Shown here one piece after another: positions 46,435 to 57,500 of a DNA stretch of 64,000 bases. Location: assembly GCF_002127325.2 (NCBI RefSeq), contig NC_035433.2, positions 91,962,033 to 92,026,032 on the forward strand, in the 5' to 3' direction. The DNA comes from Helianthus annuus. Lineage: Eukaryota; Streptophyta; Magnoliopsida; Asterales; Asteraceae. Numbering within the stretch: the stretch's first letter is position 1; every line of letters starts with the position of its first letter. The notes beneath the pieces are model-generated. The model was not told the DNA's origin. It did no database searches and was given only the letters and a program-made list of their open reading frames with translations. Made by a program: the position numbers and the translations under genes.

Positions 46435-46922
46435 TCGACTACATCTTCGTTCGAGTCTTAGGGCAGAGCTGATTGTATAGTGATAGGAAAACGAGAAAGC
46501 TTGTATAGAATTGAACTTGTTGGACCACTCATTAGTTCAATTAGGTTTAGGATCGCTCGAGCGGACATGTGGATGGACCGCTCGAATGACATGTTAATGG
46601 GCCGCTTATGTGACAATAAGTGGACCGCTCGAGTGGCATATGTTTGGATCGCTTATTGGACCATGTCATATAAGCGATCCCAAATGCTTATATAGAGGGG
46701 TCCAGATGAGCGGTTCCAGGAAGTCAGTGAGTCCGTAGGTGTGTGTGAAAAGGCGAAGCTCTGCCCGTTTGTCTCCAAGTACTTGTAATTTGACAATTAA
46801 TCAATAAAGGAGACGTTAAATAGTGAAATCAAGCTTTACGAAGACTAATTCAATGAATTCCGCCTCTGAACTAGTCTAAGCACTCTTCTGAACGACTCGT
46901 GAGGTCAGAAAACGATCCTACA
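46435..46922 (+). repeat. 5' LTR of element B (488 bp, first 18 bases missing)
   Basis: It starts at TCGACTACATC and ends GATCCTACA. U3 has about eight GGACCGCTC/GGATCGCTT words and the inverse ATAAGCGATCC. TATATAGA lies at 46689-46696. Confidence 0.9.
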
Positions 46923-46924
46923 AG

Positions 46925-46936
46925 TGGTATCAGATC
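46925..46936 (+). other. PBS of element B, one mismatch
   Basis: TGGTATCAGATC: the eleventh base differs from TGGTATCAGAGC in the other elements. Confidence 0.85.
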
Positions 46937-47139
46937 ACAGGAGGAAGAGTTCTTGCCGTTTAGCTCGATTTTTGCTCAAAATTCTCACTTCTACACCTTC
47001 TTTTCTGATTCGAAGAGATTTCACGGTCGAAATTTACTGAAAATCTCAGGGATTGTGCGCAATAGTACCGTGACAAACCCTGGAAAGTTTCAGATCAAAA
47101 TTCGAAGTCTAAGTGGGTCAAAATTGGATTTGAAATTGT

Positions 47140-47440
47140 GGACCGCTCGACCGAACTGTTCTTGGACCGCTGACGGATCTTGAACTGCTCATTCGGTCGG
47201 ATTGATCTTGGACCGCTCCAAATTAACTTTGATGAACCGCTTATTCGGACCACCTTGAACCGCTCGAACAGATCTTATCTGGACCACTTATCTGAAATTG
47301 TCTGGATCGCTCATTGATACAAGACTGTCTGAACCGCTCGAACGAGTATTGTTTGAACCGCTCATTTAGACATTGTCCTGGTCCGCTTATTCGACAAATT
47401 TGATTGGATCGCTTATTTGAACTGCTTTGGACCGTTCATC
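47140..47440 (+). repeat. Leader array of GGACCGCTC motifs, element B
   Basis: About thirteen copies. The first part is nearly identical to the leader of element A; the two leaders diverge after about 47360. Confidence 0.9.
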
Positions 47441-47495
47441 TGATCAGTTGTTGGTTTGCTTTTTAGTCAACTTGCACGTGTTGGATTTGTGAAAA

Positions 47496-49739
47496 ATGAC
47501 AATGAGTTTTGATGTGCAGGAAAATAATGATCTTGAGAGAATGAATAGTTGGTATCGAGGATATCTTAGTAGTTCTTATCAGAAAATATCAAAAGAAATT
47601 TGGTATGAACGTTTCAAAGGCTTTTTGAGTAAGAAAGATGAAAAATTGGATGATTTGGAGAAACGTTTCGATCGTTTGATAGACTATTTGAAGGAAAATC
47701 AAATAGTGATATCAGAAGCTGAGATGGTATCAAAGTTCGCTAATGGTTTATCAGTCGAATGGGATGATTTTTTGAAAAATTTGAAAGAAAATTCTAATTT
47801 TTCAAAATTAACTATGAATGAATTCATCGGCGAACTTAAAAATCACGATTATGAAAATTATCAAAAGAAGAGAGAAATATTGGATAAGATAAAAATAAAT
47901 TTGGAAGATTTGAGTTTAAAAGTGATCAAAGAAATAAATAAAAAAATCAATGTTTGTTTGAAAACAAAAAGTAATTCGATGTATGATATGAAAAGAGGCT
48001 GTTATATTGATGATAATAGAAATCCTCTTGATCTTGTTACAATCTTTGGTGCAGGTACATATAATATAGAGAAAGAACAAGTGCCGAAGGTTGAAGAATC
48101 TGTGAAGAATGAAAATTCATGTTCTGAAACAGTATGCTTCGAATGCGACAACTTCAAGACTGAAAATGACAAACTCTTGAAGGATGCGGAAAGTTTGACA
48201 TCGAAGGTCAAGAAGTTGGAGGACGAGAAGCAAACTGATCTTAAGCAGATTCTTATGGTTCAGGAAAATTGTGAAAAGTTAAAAGTTGAAAATGACAAAC
48301 TGTTAAGTAATCTGAACAGTTTGACATTGGAAAACAAGAAGTTGAAAGAAAATGTAAAGGTTTTTGAAAGCAAACATAAATCATCAGAAAATGAAGATTT
48401 CTGGATAAAATTGGAGAACAAAAATCTGAAAGCTAATGAAGTGAAACTTCAAGAACAGATAAATGTTTTGGAAAATGAAAAATCTGTTCTTGAAAACTTG
48501 AAAAATGAAAATGAAAATTCAATCAAGTCTCATCTTGAAAGAATCTCTCAGCTTGAAAGTGAAGCTGAGAATTCGAGGAACAGAATTGATGAACTTGAAA
48601 AGAAATTGATCGGTTTTGTGACTTCATCTGACAAGTTGAATATTCTTTGTTCAAAACCAATCAACTCTGTTCCAATGAGTGACAATGTCACAAACTTTGA
48701 CAAAGTCAAAGTTAAAGATTGTGATGAAAAATCTGATGATAAAAAAGAAAAATTTCAGAAAACTGTTCTGCAATCAACTGAAAAAGGTGAATGCTCGAAG
48801 CAAAAACCTTTGAAGAAGAAAGCAGAACAGAAACCAAAGATTAACAATGAGAAAATTGTTCAAAAAGATATTAAAAATTCATCAGATCGTTCATCCAATC
48901 AAAAGAAAAAAACACAAAAAGTAAAAATTGAAAATTCTAAAATTGTTGGTAATAAGTGGTGCAGGTCGGACCACAGTGCTTCAAAGCCAAATCCAGCAAG
49001 TTTGAGAAAAGAATATCACCAAGCCAAACAATGCTTTGATCTGAGCGTTTGGACTCAAAATGGTGATCGGTACGATAACAGGGTGTGTTACCGATGCGGA
49101 TATCACGGACACATTGCTGTTAACTGTCGGAGTTGGAGTTATGAGACCAGGAGGTGCTTTAATTGCAACATCAAAGGTCACATTGCCCAAGATTGCCCAA
49201 GGAGATCGAATGAAAGATTGAGGGCTAATTCTCAGAAATCGGCAAAAAAGATTCCAGTCAAAGTCAAGCCCCAGGAACAGAAGGTTCTGAAACCTAAAGT
49301 TCAAGAACAGTCAACTCAAGAAAAGAAAGTAAAGCTTTCACAGGGGCAGAAAGACAGACTGAGGAAGAAGAAGAAGAAGGCTAGAGAGTATCTTGAGAAG
49401 ATTTTGTCCTCGGGTTCACGGGATAAACAGAATAACAGTTCTGATGAATCTACTCCCTCAGCTGAAAAGACAAGCAAGAAGAATTCATCAGATACAAATC
49501 TGAGGACGAAAGAGGAGATAAAGAAAAAGAAGAAAGTGAAGTTTTCACTTCCTGGCGATGAATCTGTTTCTTCGGAAACAAAGGAGCCACATGCCGACGA
49601 TGAATCTGACTCAGTAAAGTCAGACAAGCCACATTCAGGCAATGATTCTGGTTCGTCAAAGCTAGAAGAGCCATTGGTTGAGGAAAAATTGTCGAAAACA
49701 CCCAAGGATGGTCGGGCTTGGGTGGATCTTTTTAAATGA
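47496..49739 (+). CDS. gag: Intact Gag of element B
   Basis: This open frame has 747 codons. Residues about 30-125 form a copia-type Gag core (EIWYERFKGFLSKKDEKLDD; FANGLSVEWDDFLKNLKENS). Residues about 210-380 are a long heptad-rich coiled coil (NDKLLKDAESLTSKVKKLED and similar). Two CCHC knuckles follow at residues 531-544 (CYRCGYHGHIAVNC) and 554-567 (CFNCNIKGHIAQDC), then a very basic stretch (DRLRKKKKKAREYL) and an acidic/Ser repeat tail ending PKDGRAWVDLFK. Gag would form the particle and bind the element RNA. It differs strongly from the Gag of element A although leader, 3' region and LTRs are alike. Start chosen at the first ATG after the leader; a second ATG lies two codons later. 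Confidence 0.88.
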   Translation: MTMSFDVQENNDLERMNSWYRGYLSSSYQKISKEIWYERFKGFLSKKDEKLDDLEKRFDRLIDYLKENQIVISEAEMVSKFANGLSVEWDDFLKNLKENSNFSKLTMNEFIGELKNHDYENYQKKREILDKIKINLEDLSLKVIKEINKKINVCLKTKSNSMYDMKRGCYIDDNRNPLDLVTIFGAGTYNIEKEQVPKVEESVKNENSCSETVCFECDNFKTENDKLLKDAESLTSKVKKLEDEKQTDLKQILMVQENCEKLKVENDKLLSNLNSLTLENKKLKENVKVFESKHKSSENEDFWIKLENKNLKANEVKLQEQINVLENEKSVLENLKNENENSIKSHLERISQLESEAENSRNRIDELEKKLIGFVTSSDKLNILCSKPINSVPMSDNVTNFDKVKVKDCDEKSDDKKEKFQKTVLQSTEKGECSKQKPLKKKAEQKPKINNEKIVQKDIKNSSDRSSNQKKKTQKVKIENSKIVGNKWCRSDHSASKPNPASLRKEYHQAKQCFDLSVWTQNGDRYDNRVCYRCGYHGHIAVNCRSWSYETRRCFNCNIKGHIAQDCPRRSNERLRANSQKSAKKIPVKVKPQEQKVLKPKVQEQSTQEKKVKLSQGQKDRLRKKKKKAREYLEKILSSGSRDKQNNSSDESTPSAEKTSKKNSSDTNLRTKEEIKKKKKVKFSLPGDESVSSETKEPHADDESDSVKSDKPHSGNDSGSSKLEEPLVEEKLSKTPKDGRAWVDLFK

Positions 49740-51741
49740 AAAACCCTGACTTGCCGGAGATCCCAAGATGGTATTGTGGATCAGGAATCGGCATCTTTCT
49801 AAATCTGTGTTTGAAGTTTTTGCAGGACTTGCCGGAACTCCCAGGTGTGTAAGCGGGGAGTAGGAATCGGCACTTTGAAAATTCAACCAAACTATGGTAA
49901 TTGGTTGAAAAACAGGTTTGAAAATTTTTAGTTATGGAATGGAGTTGTTTTTACAAGTGGTTAAATCAAGGTCATTAAATTGGACTTGATTTAATTATCA
50001 TTCAAGATATTGGTAAACAATGTGATGATGTTGCCCCATTTTGCAAAAGATAAAAACAACAAAACTTATTTTCCGGAAAAACAATTTTGGTTAAAACAAA
50101 CTTAAGTGTTTTGAAATCATTATGGGAAAATAGTTTGTTGTGAGGGGGAGTTCTGATTGTTTATGCCAGGTGGATAGAGAATTGAAGTGATTCTCATCAG
50201 GTTGTCAAGTTTGTACAGTTTGTTTCAAATTTTCCCAGAAAATCAAAATTGAAACATATTTTGATTTTAGGGGGAGAAAAATTTTAAAAAAATTAGTAAA
50301 TTTGAAAATGTCAAAAACATTAAAAATTAAAAATGAGTTTTTGGTGCAAAAAGAGGAAATGATAGTACATCAGTGGACTATCACAGCACGCTAAAGAAAT
50401 GTAATGTCAAATGTGATAAACGGTCTCACTGATGATGTGACGATAGGTTTTCATACTTTTAGTAGATTTATTCGGGATATAAACCTAAAATTTCAAATTT
50501 GTGAAATTTGTGGGGAACACTACTAGGATATATAGGTAACCCCTGAAATCTCGTTTGAAAGGTCTCGTATTCTGATATACTAGGTGTTTATACTCTATGA
50601 TGTCTGGGGTATTATTCCGGGACTTCTGCTGAACGGTAGTTCTGACCTAGTCCTTGGCTAATACTTTATCCAAAATGCTTGAAATATAGCATAAAGCCCT
50701 CAGTTGATTAGACAATAAAATTGATAATCATCTGTTGTAGCTGAAAAGATCCTCTAAAGGGGACACACTGCTAAGTCGAAGCTGATATCTCTCTGCTGAA
50801 CGGAAGTTCTGACCTGAGATCCCTCAGTTCTCGCATCTTTCCCCTAATTTATATACAGACATCATTGTAGTGTTCATACCTGTAAGACTGAATATTGGGA
50901 TTCTGGATACGGGAGTATATTCAAGAGGTGGGACACATGAATTGAACTAAGTTCATAAAACACCTAAATAGTATCCTGAATAGATTGAAAATTGTATGAA
51001 AATTTAAGAGGACAATTATATCGCCAATCTACGTGAATCGTTTAGAACTTAAAACGATTAGAAGCTTAACGGTGCTTGTGTTGTGTCTCAAATACTGATA
51101 TGATCCTCTTGCACAAACTCACAAAATATGGTTGTTCTGTTTTTTTAAATTTCTGTTTTTGCATTTACGTTTCATATTTTGAAAAATCCAAAAAGATTTT
51201 CGACGACTGATGTTGAAGAGCTGATTTTCAAAATTTCAAAGGCTAAACTTGATGAACAGACAGGTTGGTTAAGTCGTTTGAAATGTTTAAAATGATTCAT
51301 TAGGTTGAATCAGTAATTGAAATGTTTCAAACTTGTGATCTGTGTTTAACTTGTAAAAATTCTCAAATGATTAGTTGATTCATTAAGTTGAATCACAATT
51401 ATTCTGATTTGTGATAGAGTGGTTAAGTTTTGCAGGTTTCTGATCCTGTTGCTACAGATAGCCAGGAGACATATCAGAACCAGAGAAGAGCTTAAACAGA
51501 GAAAGCCAGGAGTTGATTTCAATGGTGATAACGATTTCCAGACAGAGATCCTAGCATGATGATAGGGGGAGTCTGACGAAAGTTAGAACCAGAGAAAGAT
51601 CCAGGCATATGATTTCAGGAAGAAGTTCCTGTAGAAGATTTGATTCCAGGCTGAGTTCCTGAAGAAGACTGAACAAGATTGAAGAGATGTGAATGATTGA
51701 AGACTCTCACTGAAGATTCCGTCAACATTCAAGGGGGAGTC
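49740..51741 (+). other. 3' non-coding region of element B with four AGGGGGAG tracts
   Basis: It is similar to 43991-46003 in order and sequence. It has the GACTTGCCGGA duplication at its start, and purine tracts at 50141-50150, 50269-50276, 51563-51571 and 51731-51740, the last being the PPT. No coding frame. Confidence 0.82.
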
Positions 51742-52247
51742 TGTTGGTGCAGTTGTCTGTCGACTACATCTTCGTTCGAGTCTTAGGGCAGAGCTGATTG
51801 TATAGTGATAGGAAAACGAGAAAGCTTGTATAGAATTGAACTTGTTGGACCACTCATTAGTTCAATTAGGTTTAGGATCGCTCGAGCGGACATGTGGATG
51901 GACCGCTCGAATGACATGTTAATGGGCCGCTTATGTGACAATAAATGGACCGCTCGAGTGGCATATGTTTGGATCGCTTATTGGACCATGTCATATAAGC
52001 GATCCCAAATGCTTATATATAGGGGTCCAGATGAGCGGTTCCAGGAAGTCAGTGAGTCCGTAGGTGTGTGTGAAAAGGCGAAGCTCTGCCCGTTTGTCTC
52101 CAAGTACTTGTAATTTGACAATTAATCAATAAAGGAGACGTTAAATAGTGAAATCAAGCTTTACGAAGACTAATTCAATGAATTCCGCCTCTGGACTAGT
52201 CTAAGCACTCTTCTGAACGACTCGTGAGGTAAGAAAACGATCCTACA
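51742..52247 (+). repeat. 3' LTR of element B (506 bp, complete)
   Basis: It begins TGTTGGTGCAG and ends GATCCTACA. It shows that the 5' LTR lacks the first 18 bases. Element A-type 3' sequence follows at 52248. Confidence 0.92.
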
Positions 52248-53457
52248 AGAATATTGTATGTAAATATTGTTTAGAGCTTATCATGTAATCAAGCTTAACG
52301 GTGTTTATGATATGTTTCAAAACTGATATGATCCTCTTGCACGAGCTCACAAAAATATTGTATGTAAATATTTCATTTCTGCATTTATTTTTGTTCAAAA
52401 ATCCAAAAAGATTTTCAGTGTGTTTTAGCATAAAGTTTGAAAAATCAAAAATATTTTCGACAACTGGTGTTGAGATGCTGATTTTCGAAATTCAAAGTGC
52501 TAAACTTGAAGAACTGGTTTGGAGAGTATTTGTGTAGATGGTAAAGTTGTTTTGATAAGAATCAGTAATATTCTTGAATATAAAATCAGTACTGTATTTG
52601 TTCAACATAGTTTCTAAATTGTTGAAAAGTTTAATCTTTGTAGAAACTTATGGTTGGGTAGAGATTGTGCAGGACTTGAGCCAGGTATTGATCCTGAGAG
52701 AGAATGGAGTCAGATTACGATCTTGAACCTGATTGGAGCCTGTTAACGATCTTAGAATCAGTGAAGGTTTGAATTCCAGACTAAGATCCCAGCTATGTGA
52801 GAGGGGGAGTCTGAAGACACCAAGTCAACATTCAAGAGAGAAGAGTTTATTGATGATGAAGATAGAGAACGAGGATTCTTGGAATGACAGATATTTCAGA
52901 GGCAGATTGTCGACTGATGAAGACTGTAGAAAGACATGTGCGAAAGAAGATTGGAGACATTTATGAAGACTCCGTCAACATCCGAGGGGGAGTTTGTTAG
53001 TGCACCTACGTCTGCTGACTACGTCTTCCATCAAGTCTTGAAGATTAAGGAGAACAGACATGGCACGGAATCCTAGATTAGATTGTTTGAACTGGGATCG
53101 CTTATATGTACAAGGTCTAGGGTCGCTTTTGTGTCATGTTAGATCTAGGATCGCTTATGTGAACATGTATGGATCGCTTATACGGCACACTGTTGGACCG
53201 CTCATACGGCATGTCGTATGAGCGGACCAGAATGCTTATATATAGGACATTAGGGGCAATCCACATCAGATAGGTAACGGTGTATTGTTCCGGTACTCTG
53301 CTGAAGTGCTGTCTGATCGTGTAACTGAGTTTGAAATCAATACAACAGCAATATTAAAGTGAATACAGCGTGAATAGCACCGAATTATTAGTTTCCGCCT
53401 TTTAATTCGGATACGAACTTCTCTGAACGACTCGTGAGGTCAGAAAACGATCCTACA
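52248..53457 (+). mobile_element. 3' end of another element A-type copy
   Basis: It resumes in the 3' non-coding region (matches about 45290-46003) and has purine tracts at 52800-52809 and 52984-52993 and a complete type 1 LTR (52995-53457). Element B interrupts it, and its 5' part is missing. It differs from element A at many sites in U3, so it is a separate older copy. Confidence 0.82.
52995..53457 (+). repeat. Type 1 3' LTR (463 bp, complete)
   Basis: It runs from TGTTAGTGCACC to GATCCTACA, with U3 GGATCGCTT words at 53092-53230. It is the reference for the 3' end missing from 46004-46434. Confidence 0.9.
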
Positions 53458-54579
53458 AATCTATCCATTCAATTAGGGGCCTTCAAAAGATGTGTCGATC
53501 TTGAACGATCAATGAAATATCCAATCGGCAATGACGACCCCCTAATTGAAGATGAGCCAGAACCACCTGATAAGGTGGGTCTAGCCAAGGACCCTTATAA
53601 ACGTGGCGCACCACGGAGGCATTCCGTGGAACTATCCGTAGTTTAGTTTAGATTAACCTTTATTGTTTCTAGTTTAGTTTTTAATTTTCAGGAATAAAAC
53701 ACACTTGAAATGGTGGAGGTTACTAAGGGAAGCTTGAACCCACACCCCATGCACAAAAACAGAGCCTCCCGACAAATTTTCTTCATTACAGCAAGTTCAG
53801 CACGGGGCCGTGCTCACCCAACACGGCCCGTGCCCAAGGTTCTGGAGAAAATGCCCAGTTCAGGTAACTGGACACGGGACCGTGCTCACTGAACACGCCC
53901 CCGTGGCAGTCTGGACATGGGGCCGTGCTCAGCCAACACCACCCCGTGTTCAGCTACCCAGTAACATAAACTCTTGTTTTTAGCCACTTTTACACATTCT
54001 AATCAACCGAAAAACTTATTTTTGGGACACATCGAGGACAATATGTAACTTAAGTGTGGGGGGATGCTACCTTGAATTTTGCAAGTCCTAATCACAAGCC
54101 TTACACAAAACTCTATTGGAACCGCTAAACACCTCAAAATTTTTCAAAAACTTTTCATATTTTTTTACTTGTCTTGGTTTAATTTTGGAATAACAAGTTC
54201 TAAAAAGGTTATACTTTACAAATTTACAACCGATAGCGTCGTGATAAAAAGAACCAACATAAGAAAATTATGAAACGACATGACAAATCTAGTTAACATT
54301 TGATTATATATACTTGATCACATAAAAACCCATTCCCACAAAAAGTGAGTTTTTGAGCCTTTATTGAGCATACAAATATACATCTTTAAACTAAATGCTC
54401 ATTTTTCGTTTCTTGTGTGAATAGCCGCTTGGTTTCTTACGACTCTAGAACTTGCCACGACGATACATTCCCGGTCCTTACCAACTTAAACCCAAGTAAG
54501 TAAATGATGGAGGCATTAGGACTAACCCTTTTTATTTCAACACCATTATTTTTCTTTTTTTTACCACCTACCCAAAATC
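53458..54579 (+). pseudogene. Athila-like 3' internal fragment
   Basis: A short frame to 53646 reads LSIQLGAFKRCVDLERSMKY through APRRHSVELSVV and then stops. Non-coding sequence follows with repeated CACGGGGCCGTGCTC words (53796-53950). Then comes ACATCGAGGACAATATGTAA followed by AAGTGTGGGGGG (54050-54063), a phrase I know from the Athila region downstream of pol. I could not identify the short protein. It is probably the right part of the element whose protease piece is at 39532. Confidence 0.5.
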
Positions 54580-57500
54580 TGTGACAAATGTGGTTAAACT
54601 GCTTAATTACTGTGCTTATTTACAAATGTGGTTAAACTGCTACGTGATTTCTGAAATATACATAAACATGCATCATACATTATTAACTGTCACTCCATTT
54701 ATTTGCACAGAACTTTAGTGACAAACTTGATGCACAAAAGCACAGTAGCACAATGAACGGATAACCCAGTAAACGTGCTGACATAGCCAGCACCAGGCAG
54801 ACACTGCCTCTAAGGCCTGTATGAGCCGGGAATAGTTTACTACACTAATAGAGAGTGTAGGGAAGTGAGGATTGTAGAACTGCGTCACTAGGTGATAGTT
54901 ATAGTGACCGGATGTGCCAAAAATAAGTTTTAAACACAAAATTCTGCACTTTAATATAAAATTCAGCATTTAAGCTAACTAGTAAAGTGCAAAAACATGG
55001 GAAAATAATACTAGACACTTTCCAAAGTGTCGGGAATTCTTTGTGTCACTAAAAATAATAATAAAGACACCTTAAAGCTTTGTTAAGCACTTTAACGGAT
55101 CTGTATCCAACCGAACAACCGGACTTTACCCGGAACATAAAAATATTGTCATTGACACTGTTTTTCTTTTGCTGAGCCAGTTAGGGTCCCCGAATACCCT
55201 AACATCCATTATAACTTACAACACACATAACACACTAATTAGACTTCTAACTAAACTAGACTCTCACTAACTAACTAGTTGAAATCGAACCGATTACCCC
55301 CCCCCCCCCCACCCTGTAACCGATCGGTCACCACAAGGGTGACACACCTTGTCCTTGATTGATTATTTTAATCACTTGTTAAATATCTTGGCTACATATT
55401 ATCTAGTGGATAATGAACATGGATGGATTATATAAGAAACCATAAGATCACTTCATTCACATAAACAACCACACTTCAAAAAAATTCATCTTTTCCTCTC
55501 CTTCTCTTGCATTCGGCCGAAACCATACACACACCCAACATCACTTTTCAATTTTGATCAAGGCAATCTATTATCATACAAAGGTGAAGGATCACGTATA
55601 AAGAAGCTCGGTGCTTACGGATTGCCAAGGACCTCACCACAACGCTATTAACCACCTATTTTTCGCCTAGTTTCTTCCCTAGCCTTGAGCTAGTTGCAAG
55701 TGCTTCTAATCACCCTCTTGATCTTGTCTAAAGTGGTTAATAAGAGATTTTTCGGATAAAAATCATGAACATATAAGATCAAAGTTTAAAGTCTTGAAAG
55801 TGTGATGGACATGGTGGTTAAAGAATAAATATTAGTGTAAAACTAATGAAACTAGTTTTGTTATGATTATTTTATGTTGTTTGATGCTAGTAGTAGTTCG
55901 GATCGTCATCTAACCCGGCTAAGTCATGTTCATGGAACATGAACTAGTGTATGTTAAAGTATGAAAGTGATTAGATGATGAACACTACTACATATAAACA
56001 TGAACTTGTGTAAAAGTGATTTTTCTTGTAAAATGAAGTTCTAAACTAGTAGATCTAAAGATCTACAAGTGGTATTTTCGAAGAACCAAGTGTAAAACGA
56101 AATCATGTTTAGAAGCCGGATCTTTCTTGAAACAAAGGTGTTTTTGTGAACACACAAGTGTGTAGACACTTGTGTAACGAAAGGTTTTAACAAAGAAATA
56201 ATTTCGTAAACCATGGACTAGAAGTTGTAAAGATGCGTTTTCTTTAAAAATAAGATTTTCAAGAAACCGACTTCATTTATAAAGGTAAAAATATCTACTA
56301 AAGATAATGGAAGGTTACTACACACTTTTACATAACCCACAAGTTCATGTGTTTGCGATTTACGTATATTTTTGACTAGTTGATGTTGGAGTATTGTTTG
56401 ATGATAATGAGAAAATTGTTGATTGGATTTTTAAAAGAAAATGATACGCTTGTAAGCGTGGCCACCTCCAGTTACAGATGAAACTAAACTCTGGCGAAAT
56501 TTTTACAGAAAATAACACTTGGAATATTTTCATGACAAGTGTCTATAAACATATTTTTAACTTGCTTTTCCAAATAGAATTTCGCCATGATTTTATTACA
56601 AAACTTCTAAGTGTCGGAGGTGGATTTTCACAAATAAAACTTGCTAAAATATATATTTAGAATATATATTTTTTTTCATAACAACACTTGTGACATTTTT
56701 ATGATTATGTTGTGAACTACGTAAATATTATTTTTGGGGTAAAAATAATATTACGTAATATTAACGGCTCCAAAATAATACTAACGCCTTCACAATAAAT
56801 ATTTAAATTACACCGGTATTATTATTACCACCCGAACTTCAAACGCAACTTACGTATTTTCGGAAAAATATTATTGAACACGTATTTTGATAAAAGTATT
56901 ATTTTGGAAAATTATATGGAATAAAATATAATATTTTTGGGAAGAATATCTATATTTTGGAAGTAAAGTATTTTAGACAAATGAAATAAAATATATTTTA
57001 TTAAGTGAGACTTAATAATATATTTCGAAGTTATACGAATGCACTTGTATTAAAACCCCCATCCTTGGGAAGGAATATATTTACCAAATAATTACGAAGT
57101 GTACATACGAAATAGTTGTCTAACTATTTCCCAAAGACATTAAACCTTAAGTTAAGGCACGACCGTCTGTCTAATAGAAGTTAGTACGTGTAGGTCGTCG
57201 CACAGCAGGTTGACTGGGAGATTTCTAGTTAGATACGCACTACGGTGAGTTCATGTCCCCCTTTTCTCTTAACTGTTTTTCAGTTTTTTAAACTGCGGGG
57301 GTGAAATACATGTTACTATGATTACGAGTACTTTTACACATGGTATGATTAGCGTAAGGAGGGTTACTACTTAGATCATGTGAGTGAGTAGGCGGGAACT
57401 GAAGACCATTAATCCTCAGTGTAGGACCGAGGGACAGTAGCAGTAGATCTATCTGGGTGTAGCGAGCCCAGGCCCAGGCCCATCAGAACGGACCTCGGGG

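Larger units (their letters stand above)
46435..52247 (+). mobile_element. Gag-only copia element B (TR-GAG type)
   Basis: It has a 5' LTR lacking 18 bases, PBS with one change, leader array, one intact 747-codon gag, a non-coding 3' region, PPT and a complete 3' LTR. There is no pol at all. The two LTRs differ at only about four sites over 488 bp by eye, so it is young. Non-autonomous elements of LTR plus Gag only are known in plants as TR-GAG. It needs reverse transcriptase and integrase from elsewhere. Confidence 0.88.

Noticed and set aside
53458..53646. Host gene fragment at the short ORF LSIQLGAFKRCVDLERS
   Set aside because: It is bordered by transposon sequence on both sides and followed by Athila-type 3' sequence; no host domain is recognisable.
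55297..55310. Homopolymer runs (C14 here; also 16161-16173, 26323-26333, 35847-35858) as functional sites
   Set aside because: Simple homopolymers in old LTRs, likely slippage products and prone to sequencing error.
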